From positions 1 through 41,639 of IMG/VR virus record IMGVR_UViG_3300008117_000407: DNA of 41,639 nt, one strand, 5' to 3'. Source of the DNA: a virus. Both the position numbers and the translations under genes were made by a program. Positions 15,536 through 22,650 of this stretch are shown one piece after another. The notes under the pieces were generated by a model. It searched no databases, had not been told where the DNA came from, and saw nothing but the letters and a program-made list of their open reading frames with translations. Each line of letters opens with the position of its first letter. The stretch's first letter is position 1.

Positions 15536-16096
15536 ATGACAACTTTGGTAGGGATCCAGGGACCTGACTTCGTAGTATTAGCCGCCGATTCTCAAATCAC
15601 CGATAACGATCAGCGGATCATTTCTACTCAGACACCTAAGATCGTAAGCGTAGGTGACTACCTGATAGGTATCACGGGCGACTCACGACCTGGAGATATC
15701 CTCGCGTTTAATTGGAAACCACCAACGTATAAGAACTACGATCCGGTGGAGTGGATGGGTAAGAAGATACTGCCAAGTATCTACGCTGCCTTTAAGGATA
15801 ATGGATACGAGCCATCCGATAAGGAAGCCAGCTACGCCTACCTGATCGCCTTCGATGGGATCTTATTTTCTATCGGATCTGATCTATCCTTCAACGCTAG
15901 TGAACGTGGACTCTTCACCGCCGGTAGTGGTGGAGCCTTTGCTCTTGGCTACCTCTACTCACTTAAACCTAATTCCTACAAATCCTTGCTGATGTCTAAG
16001 GTGGTAGCAGAAAGGGCAGTAATGATCGCGTCGGTACTTGACGTGAACACCTGTCCTCCGATTCAATTAGTTACTCAACAGAAGGGATGGAAATAA
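15536..16096 (+). CDS. Proteasome beta / HslV-like Ntn hydrolase, 186 aa
   Basis: Threonine peptidase of the proteasome/HslV fold. Start chosen at 15536 (upstream in-frame ATG at 15524) because it gives MTTLVGIQGPDFVVLAADSQ. Removal of Met exposes Thr1 exactly as in HslV, and an extended -10 lies at the right distance. Visible: T1, D17 in AADSQ, Lys at 33-34 in TPKIVSVGD, GITGD, and GSGGAFALGYL near the C-terminus. All are family landmarks, though the Lys is one residue further on than in HslV. No partner ATPase gene is seen nearby. It could degrade host regulators, work with a host unfoldase, or be a self-assembling peptidase. Confidence 0.8.
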   Translation: MTTLVGIQGPDFVVLAADSQITDNDQRIISTQTPKIVSVGDYLIGITGDSRPGDILAFNWKPPTYKNYDPVEWMGKKILPSIYAAFKDNGYEPSDKEASYAYLIAFDGILFSIGSDLSFNASERGLFTAGSGGAFALGYLYSLKPNSYKSLLMSKVVAERAVMIASVLDVNTCPPIQLVTQQKGWK

Positions 16097-16185
16097 TGCT
16101 TGGATTTTTATTTGGATTACTGATTGGCTTCGTATCAGCTTATGCTTTCGATGCTTTTCTACAGTATAGAGACGACCACCGCTAA
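16096..16185 (+). CDS. Tiny membrane protein, 29 aa
   Basis: Shares one base with the stop of the proteasome-like gene (TAATG). MLGFLFGLLIGFVSAYAFDAF is one glycine-containing membrane helix, followed by a short charged tail (YRDDHR). Its stop overlaps the next start. Supported by gene-tight spacing on both sides. It could anchor or regulate its neighbour, but this is a guess from adjacency. Confidence 0.55.
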   Translation: MLGFLFGLLIGFVSAYAFDAFLQYRDDHR

Positions 16186-16346
16186 TGGAAAAGACGTTAC
16201 GTTATGCGATAGAGGAAGCAATACAATCTGGTCGCAGATCAGCAAGACCAGTGTTTATGGAGATAGAACTTCGTGAACAGATAGCACAACAGTTAGAAGC
16301 AGCGAACTATCCAGGTGCTGCATTTATCGTAAGGAACCCGCAATGA
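16185..16346 (+). CDS. Small unknown protein, 53 aa
   Basis: One-base overlap with the preceding stop and ATGA overlap with the nuclease gene. Mostly helical and charged: MEKTLRYAIEEAIQSGRRSA, then VFMEIELREQIAQQLEAANY and FIVRNPQ. No family recognised. Probably co-translated with the nuclease. Confidence 0.55.
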   Translation: MEKTLRYAIEEAIQSGRRSARPVFMEIELREQIAQQLEAANYPGAAFIVRNPQ

Positions 16347-17299
16347 TTACAGATCCAAAAGAACTGCTATTAACAGTGCTCCACGCTAAGGATGCCTCTC
16401 GTGATCGCAGTACACAGACACAGGTAGGTCCATCAGAAATTGGTGGTTGCCGTCGTAAGGTCTGGTACCGATTGAACGGACAGCCAGAGACTAATGAGAA
16501 CCAGTCTAAGCTGGCAGCAATTATGGGTACTGCTATTCACGCAGCAATTGAAGATGCTATCGGTCACTTAGATCCAGATGGTAAAGATTACTTAGTTGAG
16601 ACTGCAGTAGAGCACGGCGATATGAAGGCACACATTGACTTGTTCATACCTAGTACCGGCGCAGTCATTGACTGGAAGACAAGCAAGGTCAAGAACCTTT
16701 CTTACTTCCCATCAAAACAACAGCGTTGGCAGGTGCAGATCTATGGGTATCTACTAGCGCAGAACGGTCACACAGTCAACACTGTGAACCTAGTTGCTAT
16801 CGCTCGTGATGGAGCTGAGAAGGATGTAAAGGTTCACTCAGAAGCCTACGATGAAGATGTTGCACTAGAGGCTTTGGAGTGGTTAACTGAAGTCAAGGCA
16901 ATGGAGAGCGCTCCAGAACCTGAGAAGGATGAATCTTTCTGTAAGCATTACTGCCAGTACTATGACGCATCGGGAACGATGGGTTGCGTTGGCTTAAAAA
17001 AAGAACGTATCGTCCTTAGTGAAGTAGTAATTGAGGACGAAGAAGTTGACAAAAACGCATTGCATTACTTACAGTTAGATGCAAAGATTAAAGAGCTGGA
17101 GACTGAAAGAGATTCAATCAAGACTTCTTTCGAGGGAACCATTGGCGTTACTGCTAGTGGTATTGAAATCAGTTGGACAAAGGTCAAAGGTCGTGAGACA
17201 GTTGATAAAGATAAAGTAAAAGAACTTATTGGTTATGTCCCAGTAAGTGTTGGGCTAGAGACAGCAAGACTAAACATCAAACCAAGTGGAGGAAAGTAA
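16343..17299 (+). CDS. RecB/Cas4-like PD-(D/E)XK nuclease with Fe-S cluster, 318 aa
   Basis: Exonuclease of the RecB family. Visible order: C36 in EIGGCRRKVWYRL, H66 in MGTAIHAAIE, D99 in AHIDLFIP, D110-x-K112 in VIDWKTSK, then WQVQIYGYLL. C200, C204 and C215 follow. C36 plus these three Cys match the four-Cys cluster of AddB/Cas4-type nucleases. A C-terminal extension of about 95 residues contains a coiled segment. Typical phage size. Encoded just upstream of WhiB and helicase genes, so a role in recombination or end processing during replication is likely. Confidence 0.85.
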   Translation: MITDPKELLLTVLHAKDASRDRSTQTQVGPSEIGGCRRKVWYRLNGQPETNENQSKLAAIMGTAIHAAIEDAIGHLDPDGKDYLVETAVEHGDMKAHIDLFIPSTGAVIDWKTSKVKNLSYFPSKQQRWQVQIYGYLLAQNGHTVNTVNLVAIARDGAEKDVKVHSEAYDEDVALEALEWLTEVKAMESAPEPEKDESFCKHYCQYYDASGTMGCVGLKKERIVLSEVVIEDEEVDKNALHYLQLDAKIKELETERDSIKTSFEGTIGVTASGIEISWTKVKGRETVDKDKVKELIGYVPVSVGLETARLNIKPSGGK

Positions 17300-17683
17300 A
17301 TGGCTACAGAAGGAACAAAGTTCCAGATCAACTACAAGTTATCTGATGGAACACTTATCAATCTTTATGCTGCATCAGTTGCAGAACTAGAAGCAGGGTT
17401 GGCAGACCTTGCTATGAACGCACTCAACATTCGTGCTACCGGTGTTGAACTATCAGGTGGCGTAGTAGCTGCACCAGCACCAGCACCAACAGTTGCATCA
17501 GTTGCTGCAGCATTTAACGCAACACCAGTTGCATCAGCACCTGCTCAAGATGGATCAAAAATCTGTCGTCACGGCGTGATGGCATTTCGTGAAGGTACTT
17601 CAACCAAGGGTCCTTGGAAGGGCTATATGTGTGCTGCACCAAAGGGTGCAACAGATAAGTGCGAAACTATCTGGGTTCGATGA
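17300..17683 (+). CDS. Unknown protein with C-terminal Cys/His motif, 127 aa
   Basis: Starts one base after the nuclease stop, with GGAGGAAAGTAA upstream. The N-terminal 60 residues are beta/alpha (FQINYKLSDGTLINLYAASV). A Pro/Ala linker follows, then ICRHGVMAFREGTSTKGPWK and GYMCAAPKGATDKCETIWV. The C-x-H-G...C...C element is likely zinc-binding. Similar tails occur in small phage proteins of replication modules; ssDNA binding is a possibility that I cannot support directly. Confidence 0.65.
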   Translation: MATEGTKFQINYKLSDGTLINLYAASVAELEAGLADLAMNALNIRATGVELSGGVVAAPAPAPTVASVAAAFNATPVASAPAQDGSKICRHGVMAFREGTSTKGPWKGYMCAAPKGATDKCETIWVR

Positions 17684-17686
17684 TCG

Positions 17687-17953
17687 GTGCGCGAGCCTAG
17701 GTTCTATGAGAATCCAGCTTGCGCGACAGTCGGTGGCGACTTCTGGTTTCCTGAAAAGGAGGCCGGAAGTTCTAACACAACCGAGATGGTTATGGCTAAA
17801 TCAATTTGTAGAAGGTGTCCACATCAAGCAGAGTGTGCTGAGTGGGGTATACAAAATGAGATGCACGGTATCTGGGGTGGCATAACTGAAGGTCAACGCA
17901 GGCTAATCAGACGTGAACGAAGAATAGTATTAAAGGGGGAAGGCATTGCTTGA
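17687..17953 (+). CDS. whiB: WhiB-family iron-sulphur regulator, 88 aa
   Basis: GTG start three bases after the previous stop. Cluster ligands C12 (NPACA), C41-x-x-C44 (CRRC) and C50 (AEC) are in WhiB spacing. They are followed by the G-I-W-G-G turn (61-65) and a basic tail (RRLIRRERR), the full WhiB plan. These proteins hold a 4Fe-4S cluster and bind the principal sigma factor to redirect transcription. They are confined to actinobacteria and their phages, which is the strongest host indicator here. Adjacent genes suggest early-to-middle expression. Confidence 0.93.
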   Translation: MREPRFYENPACATVGGDFWFPEKEAGSSNTTEMVMAKSICRRCPHQAECAEWGIQNEMHGIWGGITEGQRRLIRRERRIVLKGEGIA

Positions 17954-18800
17954 CTTATCACGTGCTTGGAGTGGGGTGCTTACCAAAGCAACTCCTCTTC
18001 CTGACGTGTGGCAGGGTCTAGCACTCAAGCAGATTAAGTTCAGGCGAGGACAAGTCTGTATGGTAGCTGCGGCCCCTAACGCTGGTAAGTCTATGTTTGC
18101 ACTCATCTATGCGATGAAGGCAAATGTACCAACGCTCTTCTTCTCAGCAGATACTGATACTACAACTGTGATGATGAGAGCAGCATCTGCTGCATCTGGT
18201 CACTCGCAGGTATCGGTAGAGTCGAACTTATCTAACAATAAGAACTACTACGATAAGCACTTCGATAAGTTAGAACATATCAAGTGGGTCTTTGATTCAT
18301 CACCATCACTAGATGATATTGAGTTAGAGATCAGGGCATATGTTGAACTCTATGGTCACGCTCCAGAGCTGATAGTCATAGATAACTTAATGAATGTGGC
18401 TGCAGAGACAGACAATGAGTGGGCTGGTCTACGTGCGATTATGATGGAGTTGCACGATATGGCACGTAAGACTGAAGCCTGCGTACTGGTACTGCACCAC
18501 GTATCCGAGCAGAGTGAGTACGGATCACCATCTAACCCACCTGCTAGACGTGCTATTCACGGCAAGGTAAGTCAACTACCGGCACTGATCCTAACGCTGG
18601 GCTATGACCCAGCCGTTGGTGAGTTGAAGGTAGCTGCAGTTAAGAACCGCTTTGGGCCACACACTGCAGATGGTAAGGATTACGCACTACTGTTCGTAAA
18701 CTATGCTGCCTGCCAAATCTCAGATAAGAACGCCTGGGGTGTTATGCTTAGAAACGATGCAGTAAATGGATACCAAGGCGATTACATAGTCCAACAATAG
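17946..18800 (+). CDS. RecA-fold / DnaB-like helicase ATPase, 284 aa
   Basis: TTG start just after GGGGGAAGG, overlapping whiB by 8 bases. Walker A APNAGKS (about 43-49), FFSAD strand, Walker B ELIVID (D146), and sensor-like CVLVLHHVSEQSE with RAIHGKVSQLPALILTL. This is the order seen in hexameric RecA-like (DnaB/RepA, SF4) helicases, but the usual DnaB N-terminal domain is missing. With the primase proteins downstream it probably forms the helicase-primase unit. Confidence 0.8.
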   Translation: MLDLSRAWSGVLTKATPLPDVWQGLALKQIKFRRGQVCMVAAAPNAGKSMFALIYAMKANVPTLFFSADTDTTTVMMRAASAASGHSQVSVESNLSNNKNYYDKHFDKLEHIKWVFDSSPSLDDIELEIRAYVELYGHAPELIVIDNLMNVAAETDNEWAGLRAIMMELHDMARKTEACVLVLHHVSEQSEYGSPSNPPARRAIHGKVSQLPALILTLGYDPAVGELKVAAVKNRFGPHTADGKDYALLFVNYAACQISDKNAWGVMLRNDAVNGYQGDYIVQQ

Positions 18801-18812
18801 ATAGGGAATTAA

Positions 18813-19046
18813 ATGGCTGAAGAAAGTTTATCAAATAAGTACCGAGAGAATCTTAGGATTGACGCACTACGTGAAGACCTAAATGCACTGCGTGCAGACG
18901 TTGATGCAATCAAGGTAGACCTAACCAACTTCGTTGGTGCTCTGCTTCAGTCTGGCGTTGTCGAACTGGTCAAGGATGAAGAAGGTAACGTGGTCTACAA
19001 GATCAACAAGGTAGTACTGGTAGATGAGCAACCCGAAGTACAATAA
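18813..19046 (+). CDS. Coiled-coil protein, 77 aa
   Basis: Acidic, heptad-like helix RIDALREDLNALRADVDAIK, then VDLTNFVGALLQSGVVELVK and a short beta end. No family recognised. Lies between the helicase and resolvase-like genes and overlaps the latter by 23 bases. Confidence 0.6.
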   Translation: MAEESLSNKYRENLRIDALREDLNALRADVDAIKVDLTNFVGALLQSGVVELVKDEEGNVVYKINKVVLVDEQPEVQ

Positions 19047-19245
19047 GGCTAAGGGTGCTGCCTTTGAGATAGATGTTATGAAATGGCTACGCAAGATGGG
19101 TCAAGTAGCTGACCGCTTACGTCTAGCGGGTAAAGATGACGAAGGTGATTTAGTATGTGTTGTCGCGGGACAGACCTACATACTAGAACTCAAGAACACG
19201 GCGAGACTACATCAGAGATACTTGTACCAGAAGTTGTACCAGTAG
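19024..19245 (+). CDS. Resolvase-like PD-(D/E)XK nuclease, short (73 aa)
   Basis: Contains GAAFEIDVMKWLRKMG (E15), ADRLRLAGKDDEGDLV (D42) and YILELKNTARL (E55-x-K57), the Hjr/VRR-type nuclease core familiar from actinophage resolvases. Those proteins usually go on for about 50 more residues after the ELKNTA segment. Here the frame ends after HQRYLYQKLYQ, a stretch that does not look conserved. The catalytic residues are present but the C-terminal half is missing. The next reading frame (19155-19319) looks coding and overlaps it. Confidence 0.65.
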   Translation: MSNPKYNKAKGAAFEIDVMKWLRKMGQVADRLRLAGKDDEGDLVCVVAGQTYILELKNTARLHQRYLYQKLYQ

Positions 19246-19319
19246 TCGAAGCAATCAAGGAAGCTGATGCAGAAGAAGCAGTCGAAGAGTACCTACCAGA
19301 TGAAGTAGTTGAAGAATGA
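19155..19319 (+). CDS. Overlapping acidic ORF, 54 aa (possible frameshift continuation)
   Basis: In the -1 frame relative to the resolvase-like gene. The last 35 residues have a protein-like acidic composition: SEILVPEVVPVVEAIKEADA, then EEAVEEYLPDEVVEE. It may be reached by its own ATG at 19155 (GAAGG nine bases upstream) or may be the displaced C-terminus of the upstream gene. No standard slippery heptamer is seen in the overlap. The stop overlaps the next start (ATGA). Confidence 0.45.
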   Translation: MCCRGTDLHTRTQEHGETTSEILVPEVVPVVEAIKEADAEEAVEEYLPDEVVEE

Positions 19320-19489
19320 TCTGCGATAACTGTCTCAAGGCAGGTGAGGAGAACTCACTGAACCATATTAAGCGTGCTGCACACTGGCACGAGAAGTGTG
19401 AAGGATGCGTATGCCAGCACAAGACTGGTCAAGGCTGGGTAAAGGTCGAGGGAGTTCCAACTCCACTGATGCAAACTCAGTCCCCATAG
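19316..19489 (+). CDS. Mini zinc-finger protein, 57 aa
   Basis: ATGA overlap with the preceding frame. MICDNCLKAGEENSLNHIKR, then HWHEKCEGCVCQHKTGQG: C3-x-x-C6 and C28-x-x-C31-x-C33 form a clear zinc site. The C-terminus lies in another frame of the start of the CHC2 gene. Function unknown. Confidence 0.6.
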   Translation: MICDNCLKAGEENSLNHIKRAAHWHEKCEGCVCQHKTGQGWVKVEGVPTPLMQTQSP

Positions 19490-19788
19490 GTCCTATCGTC
19501 TCCTACTTCGGTGGTGAGGTACGAGAAGGACAAGATGTATCAGTCAAGTGTTGCTTACATAGTGATACTCGCAGGTCTGCTGTAATAAATACCTATAACA
19601 ATTTATACTTCTGCCATACCTGCGGTAAAGGTGGCAACGCAGTCAACATAGTCTGCATCATAGAGAACTTGGAGTTTAAGGATGGCCTCAAACGCGCAGT
19701 CGAAATTGCTACTGGAAGCGGCGCAGAGATACGCCCAAGAGGTAAGTCCAGAAACTCTAGTCGCGCTAAACGAACGTGGGATATCTGA
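19411..19788 (+). CDS. Primase CHC2 zinc-finger protein, 125 aa
   Basis: Template-recognition half of a DnaG-type primase. PIVSYFGGEVREGQDVSVKC is followed by CLH (C47/C48, H50) and FCHTCGKGGNAVNI (C68, C71), the CHC2 zinc ribbon. A helix (DGLKRAVEIA) follows. The frame then ends in a basic tail while the TOPRIM part continues in another frame. Start at 19411 has GAAGGA upstream; ATG at 19405 is the alternative. Overlaps the TOPRIM gene by 107 bases. Confidence 0.8.
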   Translation: MPAQDWSRLGKGRGSSNSTDANSVPIGPIVSYFGGEVREGQDVSVKCCLHSDTRRSAVINTYNNLYFCHTCGKGGNAVNIVCIIENLEFKDGLKRAVEIATGSGAEIRPRGKSRNSSRAKRTWDI

Positions 19789-20335
19789 GACAGTAGCTGC
19801 TCGCTTTGAACTAGGCACAGTAACTGATCCGATGAATGGTCACGAGATGTACGAAGGATGGATCTCTATCCCTTACATCACCGCCGGTGGCAGTTGCGTA
19901 GGCTTTAAGTTCCGCCGTGTAGATGATGGCAAGCCCAAGTATGGATCTCCTACTGGGCAGAAGGCGCACCTTTACAATGTCTCAGATGTAATACCTATGT
20001 CGCCTTACATAGTCATCTGTGAAGGTGAGCTAGATACTGTTATCACTAGCGGTATGCTCGGTATCCCAGCAGTGGGTGTACCTGGAGTGCAGTCTTGGAA
20101 GCCACACTTTCCTAAGTTATTTACTGGCTATGAGACAGTCTTTGTAGTAGGCGATAATGATATTAAAGAAGATGGATCTAACCCTGGTGCTGACTTTGCT
20201 AAGCGTGTCGCAAATGAGATAATTAACTCACAAATTGTTACACTACCACCAGGTATGGATATCAATGATTACTACCTAGCATATGGTGCAGATGCCACCA
20301 GAGCGTTGCTAGTAGGTGAACCGAAGGGTGAGTAA
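19682..20335 (+). CDS. TOPRIM primase subunit, 217 aa
   Basis: Catalytic half of the primase. TOPRIM motifs: IVICEGELDTVI (E115, E117) and VFVVGDNDIKEDG (D158, D160). The C-terminus has LPPGMDINDYYLAYGAD, as in gp4/DnaG-like proteins. A perfect GGAG lies 7 bases before this ATG, inside the CHC2 gene, so it is probably translated separately. No helicase domain is fused; the helicase-like ATPase is encoded upstream. Confidence 0.85.
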   Translation: MASNAQSKLLLEAAQRYAQEVSPETLVALNERGISETVAARFELGTVTDPMNGHEMYEGWISIPYITAGGSCVGFKFRRVDDGKPKYGSPTGQKAHLYNVSDVIPMSPYIVICEGELDTVITSGMLGIPAVGVPGVQSWKPHFPKLFTGYETVFVVGDNDIKEDGSNPGADFAKRVANEIINSQIVTLPPGMDINDYYLAYGADATRALLVGEPKGE

Positions 20336-20341
20336 AGAAGA

Positions 20342-20743
20342 ATGGCAGATGATTCTACAGACTATACAGCATATGGGCTTCCAGATCCTCGAAGTGGATA
20401 CGGCAACCGAGACTATCTTGATACGACCTACACCGACAAGATAAACCCAGAGTTCATTGCAGATGTATGGCGCATTATGGATACCGCAGGTAACTTACTC
20501 ATTCGTAAGCATCACGACTACGGCCCAAAGAATATTGCTCACTCACCAGGTGGAGCACTTAATGGTCTGCGTGTACGTATGTGGGATAAGATAGCTCGCA
20601 TTAACAATCTCGTTGACTCAGATGTGAACCCAAGTAATGAGTCCTTGCGTGATTCATTCTTAGATCTACTTAACTACAGTGCTATTGCAATGATGGTACT
20701 TGATAACAAGTGGCCTGAAGTAGATACTAAAGACTGTGGCTGA
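20342..20743 (+). CDS. DUF1599 (nucleotide-modification-associated) protein, 133 aa
   Basis: Conserved core: LLIRKHHDYGPKNIAHSPGG, then LRVRMWDKIARINNLV and SLRDSFLDLLNYSAIAMMVL. This matches the DUF1599 / Nmad1 pattern (KHxDYG, RxxDKxxRxxxL, DxLxDLxNYxxi). The family occurs in phages and is associated with modified-nucleotide metabolism; its reaction is not known to me. Overlaps the methyltransferase-like gene by 8 bases. Confidence 0.8.
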   Translation: MADDSTDYTAYGLPDPRSGYGNRDYLDTTYTDKINPEFIADVWRIMDTAGNLLIRKHHDYGPKNIAHSPGGALNGLRVRMWDKIARINNLVDSDVNPSNESLRDSFLDLLNYSAIAMMVLDNKWPEVDTKDCG

Positions 20744-21248
20744 AGCAAAGTTAAACAACATAACTGGCAACGTTTATGCTGATGAATGGTATACAGACCA
20801 ATCAACCGTAGATAAATGCCTTGAACTGTTGAATCCAATAGACGGTTCAACTGTTATGTGTCCATTTGATTCGCAAGATAGTTTATTTGTTAAAACTTTG
20901 CTTGATAAAAACTATAAAGTTATCTATAACATTACCGATTATCTAACCAACGACTATGAGTATGACTATCTAGTAACTAACCCACCCTTTAGTATTAAAG
21001 ATGCTGTTATTGAAAAGGTATTTCGGGCAGGCAAGCGTAGCGTGCTTATCCTTCCACTCGATTCGCTTGGTGGCGTGAAGCGTCACTCACTTTATCAACA
21101 GTATGGTTATCCACATATCTATATTCCTACTAGACGCATAAGTTATTACGATCAGAGCTGGAAGAAGAAAGAAGGTTCTAACTTCCACAGTGTAGTTGTT
21201 ACCTTTAACCATCAGGAAGAACCTAAAGTTTTATGGGAGAACCAGTGA
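20736..21248 (+). CDS. Adenine-specific DNA methyltransferase-like protein, 170 aa
   Basis: GTG start inside the preceding gene. Catalytic motif NPPF (82-85) in YDYLVTNPPFSIKD. The SAM-binding motif I would fall in TVMCPFDSQDSL and is weak, without the usual glycines. Short for a Dam-type enzyme, with no clear target-recognition domain, so it might modify something else or be a degenerate enzyme. Proposed role: protection of phage DNA from host restriction. Confidence 0.65.
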   Translation: MAEAKLNNITGNVYADEWYTDQSTVDKCLELLNPIDGSTVMCPFDSQDSLFVKTLLDKNYKVIYNITDYLTNDYEYDYLVTNPPFSIKDAVIEKVFRAGKRSVLILPLDSLGGVKRHSLYQQYGYPHIYIPTRRISYYDQSWKKKEGSNFHSVVVTFNHQEEPKVLWENQ

Positions 21249-21877
21249 GTGATCTGCACCCTATCGTCTATGAGTTAGCACCGTCTGTTGCCTATGCAAT
21301 TCACCGGCGCTATAAGAATTGGGTAGAGCGAGATGATGTTGCTCAGGAGTGTATAGCCTGGGCTATCACACGCAATGCCTACATCACAGACCAGATGAGC
21401 GTTGAAGATCCTCAGCAGTTAGAACATAATCAAAGGCGTATCGCTTGGCAGATGAAGCGTGCAGTCGAACGCTATGCACGCAAGGAGAAGGCTAACAAGT
21501 CTGGCTATCAGATCAACGATGAGGTTTATTACCAGACCTTTACTCTTGGTCAGCTACTCCCATTCGTCATTGCTTCAGTCATAGATGGCACAGTATTAGA
21601 GCAGATGCAGGAGATGATTAACGATGGTCAACCACGTGGATCATCTAGTCCAGCAGAAGGTGGCAACCTACTTGCTGCGCTGATAGATATTAAGAAGTGT
21701 TTTATGAAACTAGATCAGAAGGATCAGACTGTATTGCGTATGCGTCACTACGATAACGCTACCTTGCAGCAGATAGCGCAGTACCTAGAGTGTGCAGTAT
21801 CTACTGCTGATCGCAGATGTAGTAACTCACTGCGTAGATTACAAGAAGAGCTAGGTGGGGAGACACCCTTCCGATGA
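21245..21877 (+). CDS. Sigma-70-like / ECF-type sigma factor, 210 aa
   Basis: Start at GTG 21245 chosen because GGGAGA lies just upstream and it overlaps the previous stop (GTGA); an ATG at 21233 has no site. Region 2-like part: AIHRRYKNWVERDDVAQECI. Region 4 helix-turn-helix: KLDQKDQTVLRMRHYDNATL, then QQIAQYLECAVSTADRRCSN and LRRLQEEL. The middle is divergent. With WhiB it could redirect host RNA polymerase to late genes. It could also be a sigma-like DNA-binding protein that lost core binding. Confidence 0.7.
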   Translation: MSDLHPIVYELAPSVAYAIHRRYKNWVERDDVAQECIAWAITRNAYITDQMSVEDPQQLEHNQRRIAWQMKRAVERYARKEKANKSGYQINDEVYYQTFTLGQLLPFVIASVIDGTVLEQMQEMINDGQPRGSSSPAEGGNLLAALIDIKKCFMKLDQKDQTVLRMRHYDNATLQQIAQYLECAVSTADRRCSNSLRRLQEELGGETPFR

Positions 21878-22257
21878 ACGAGGTTATACTCTTTGACTTT
21901 CTCAAGATGAATCTCTACCCAGATCTTGAACGAGCACCAGGAATATACGATGCCTTTGACTGTATCAGTCCGAAGGCAGCTCACTTCATAGAGTTAAAGT
22001 GTCGCCAAACCCATTACCCCACACTACTTATAGAGCAAGCCAAGTACGAGAAGTTAATCTCGCAAGCCTATCACCGAGATCTCTTACCCTTTTATATTAA
22101 CTCAACTCCACGTGGTATCTATTCATTTGATTTAACTGATATGGCTGAGCCAGAGTGGGGTGTATATCCAATGCCAGCTACATCAGAGTTTGCTAACAGG
22201 GCTAAGGTTGATAAGACAGTAGGGTTTTTAGATATAGAAGAGGCGGTTAAGTTATGA
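21874..22257 (+). CDS. PD-(D/E)XK-like nuclease candidate, 127 aa
   Basis: ATGA overlap with the sigma-like gene. Motif AFDCISPKAAHFIELKCRQ gives a D...E-x-K arrangement, followed by LLIEQAKYEKLISQA, a helix commonly found after the catalytic ELK in this fold. The C-terminus ends FLDIEEAVKL. It may be an endonuclease for host-DNA breakdown or junction resolution; assigned by motif only. Confidence 0.55.
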   Translation: MNEVILFDFLKMNLYPDLERAPGIYDAFDCISPKAAHFIELKCRQTHYPTLLIEQAKYEKLISQAYHRDLLPFYINSTPRGIYSFDLTDMAEPEWGVYPMPATSEFANRAKVDKTVGFLDIEEAVKL

Positions 22258-22424
22258 TCTATGCTTTTAAGTGTGACTGTGGTAGCACCAGAGAGATTGA
22301 ACAATCTATCCACGCTGAGATCGTTGAGCCTATGTGTACTGACTGCCACAATTCTATGTATCGTATCTGGTCCTCTCCCGCTATCACCTTCAAGGGTCCA
22401 GGGTTCTACAGTAACGGTGGGTAG
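22254..22424 (+). CDS. FmdB-type zinc-ribbon protein, 56 aa
   Basis: Last gene of the + replication operon, overlapping its neighbour by 4 bp. MIYAFKCDCGSTREIEQSIH, then CTDCHNSMYRIWSSPAITFK and GPGFYSNGG. C7-x-C9 and C28-x-x-C31 with the F-K-G-x-GFYS end are the FmdB/CxxC-SSSS pattern. Small putative regulators; partner unknown. Confidence 0.75.
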   Translation: MIYAFKCDCGSTREIEQSIHAEIVEPMCTDCHNSMYRIWSSPAITFKGPGFYSNGG

Positions 22425-22430
22425 AAAGCA

Positions 22431-22467
22431 CTAACCCCCACCGGAAAGAGGTAACGGTGAGGGCTAG
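22431..22467. terminator. Hairpin between convergent operons
   Basis: A 13-position stem (22431-22443 with 22455-22467, 11 paired) with an 11-base loop lies just after the FmdB-type gene and before the end of the minus-strand operon. A smaller 5-bp hairpin follows at 22468-22480. There are no long T-runs, so efficiency is uncertain, but location fits a bidirectional terminator. Confidence 0.5.
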
Positions 22468-22488
22468 TCCTTCGAAAGGAGGGCAAGA

Positions 22489-22650
22489 TTATTGTAGCAC
22501 GGAGATAGCTACGTGGCAAGGATCGCCACCACTATCCCATTCTTCTCTCTCTTCGTCATTCATATAGTCATAGTTGCCATCGTGTGTGGCACAGTAGGGT
22601 TTGCTTATCCACCCTCTCTTGATTCCAAAGAGTAGCCAGTATCTAAACAT
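22489..22650 (-). CDS. Small conserved actinophage protein (53 aa)
   Basis: Last gene of the minus-strand operon, sharing one base with the transglycosylase stop. MFRYWLLFGIKRGWISKPYC, then ATHDGNYDYMNDEEREEWDS and GGDPCHVAI. The pattern GIKRGW...P-x-C-ATHDG...E-E...GGDPC recurs in actinophage mini-proteins. Function unknown. Confidence 0.7.
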   Translation of the reverse strand: MFRYWLLFGIKRGWISKPYCATHDGNYDYMNDEEREEWDSGGDPCHVAISVLQ

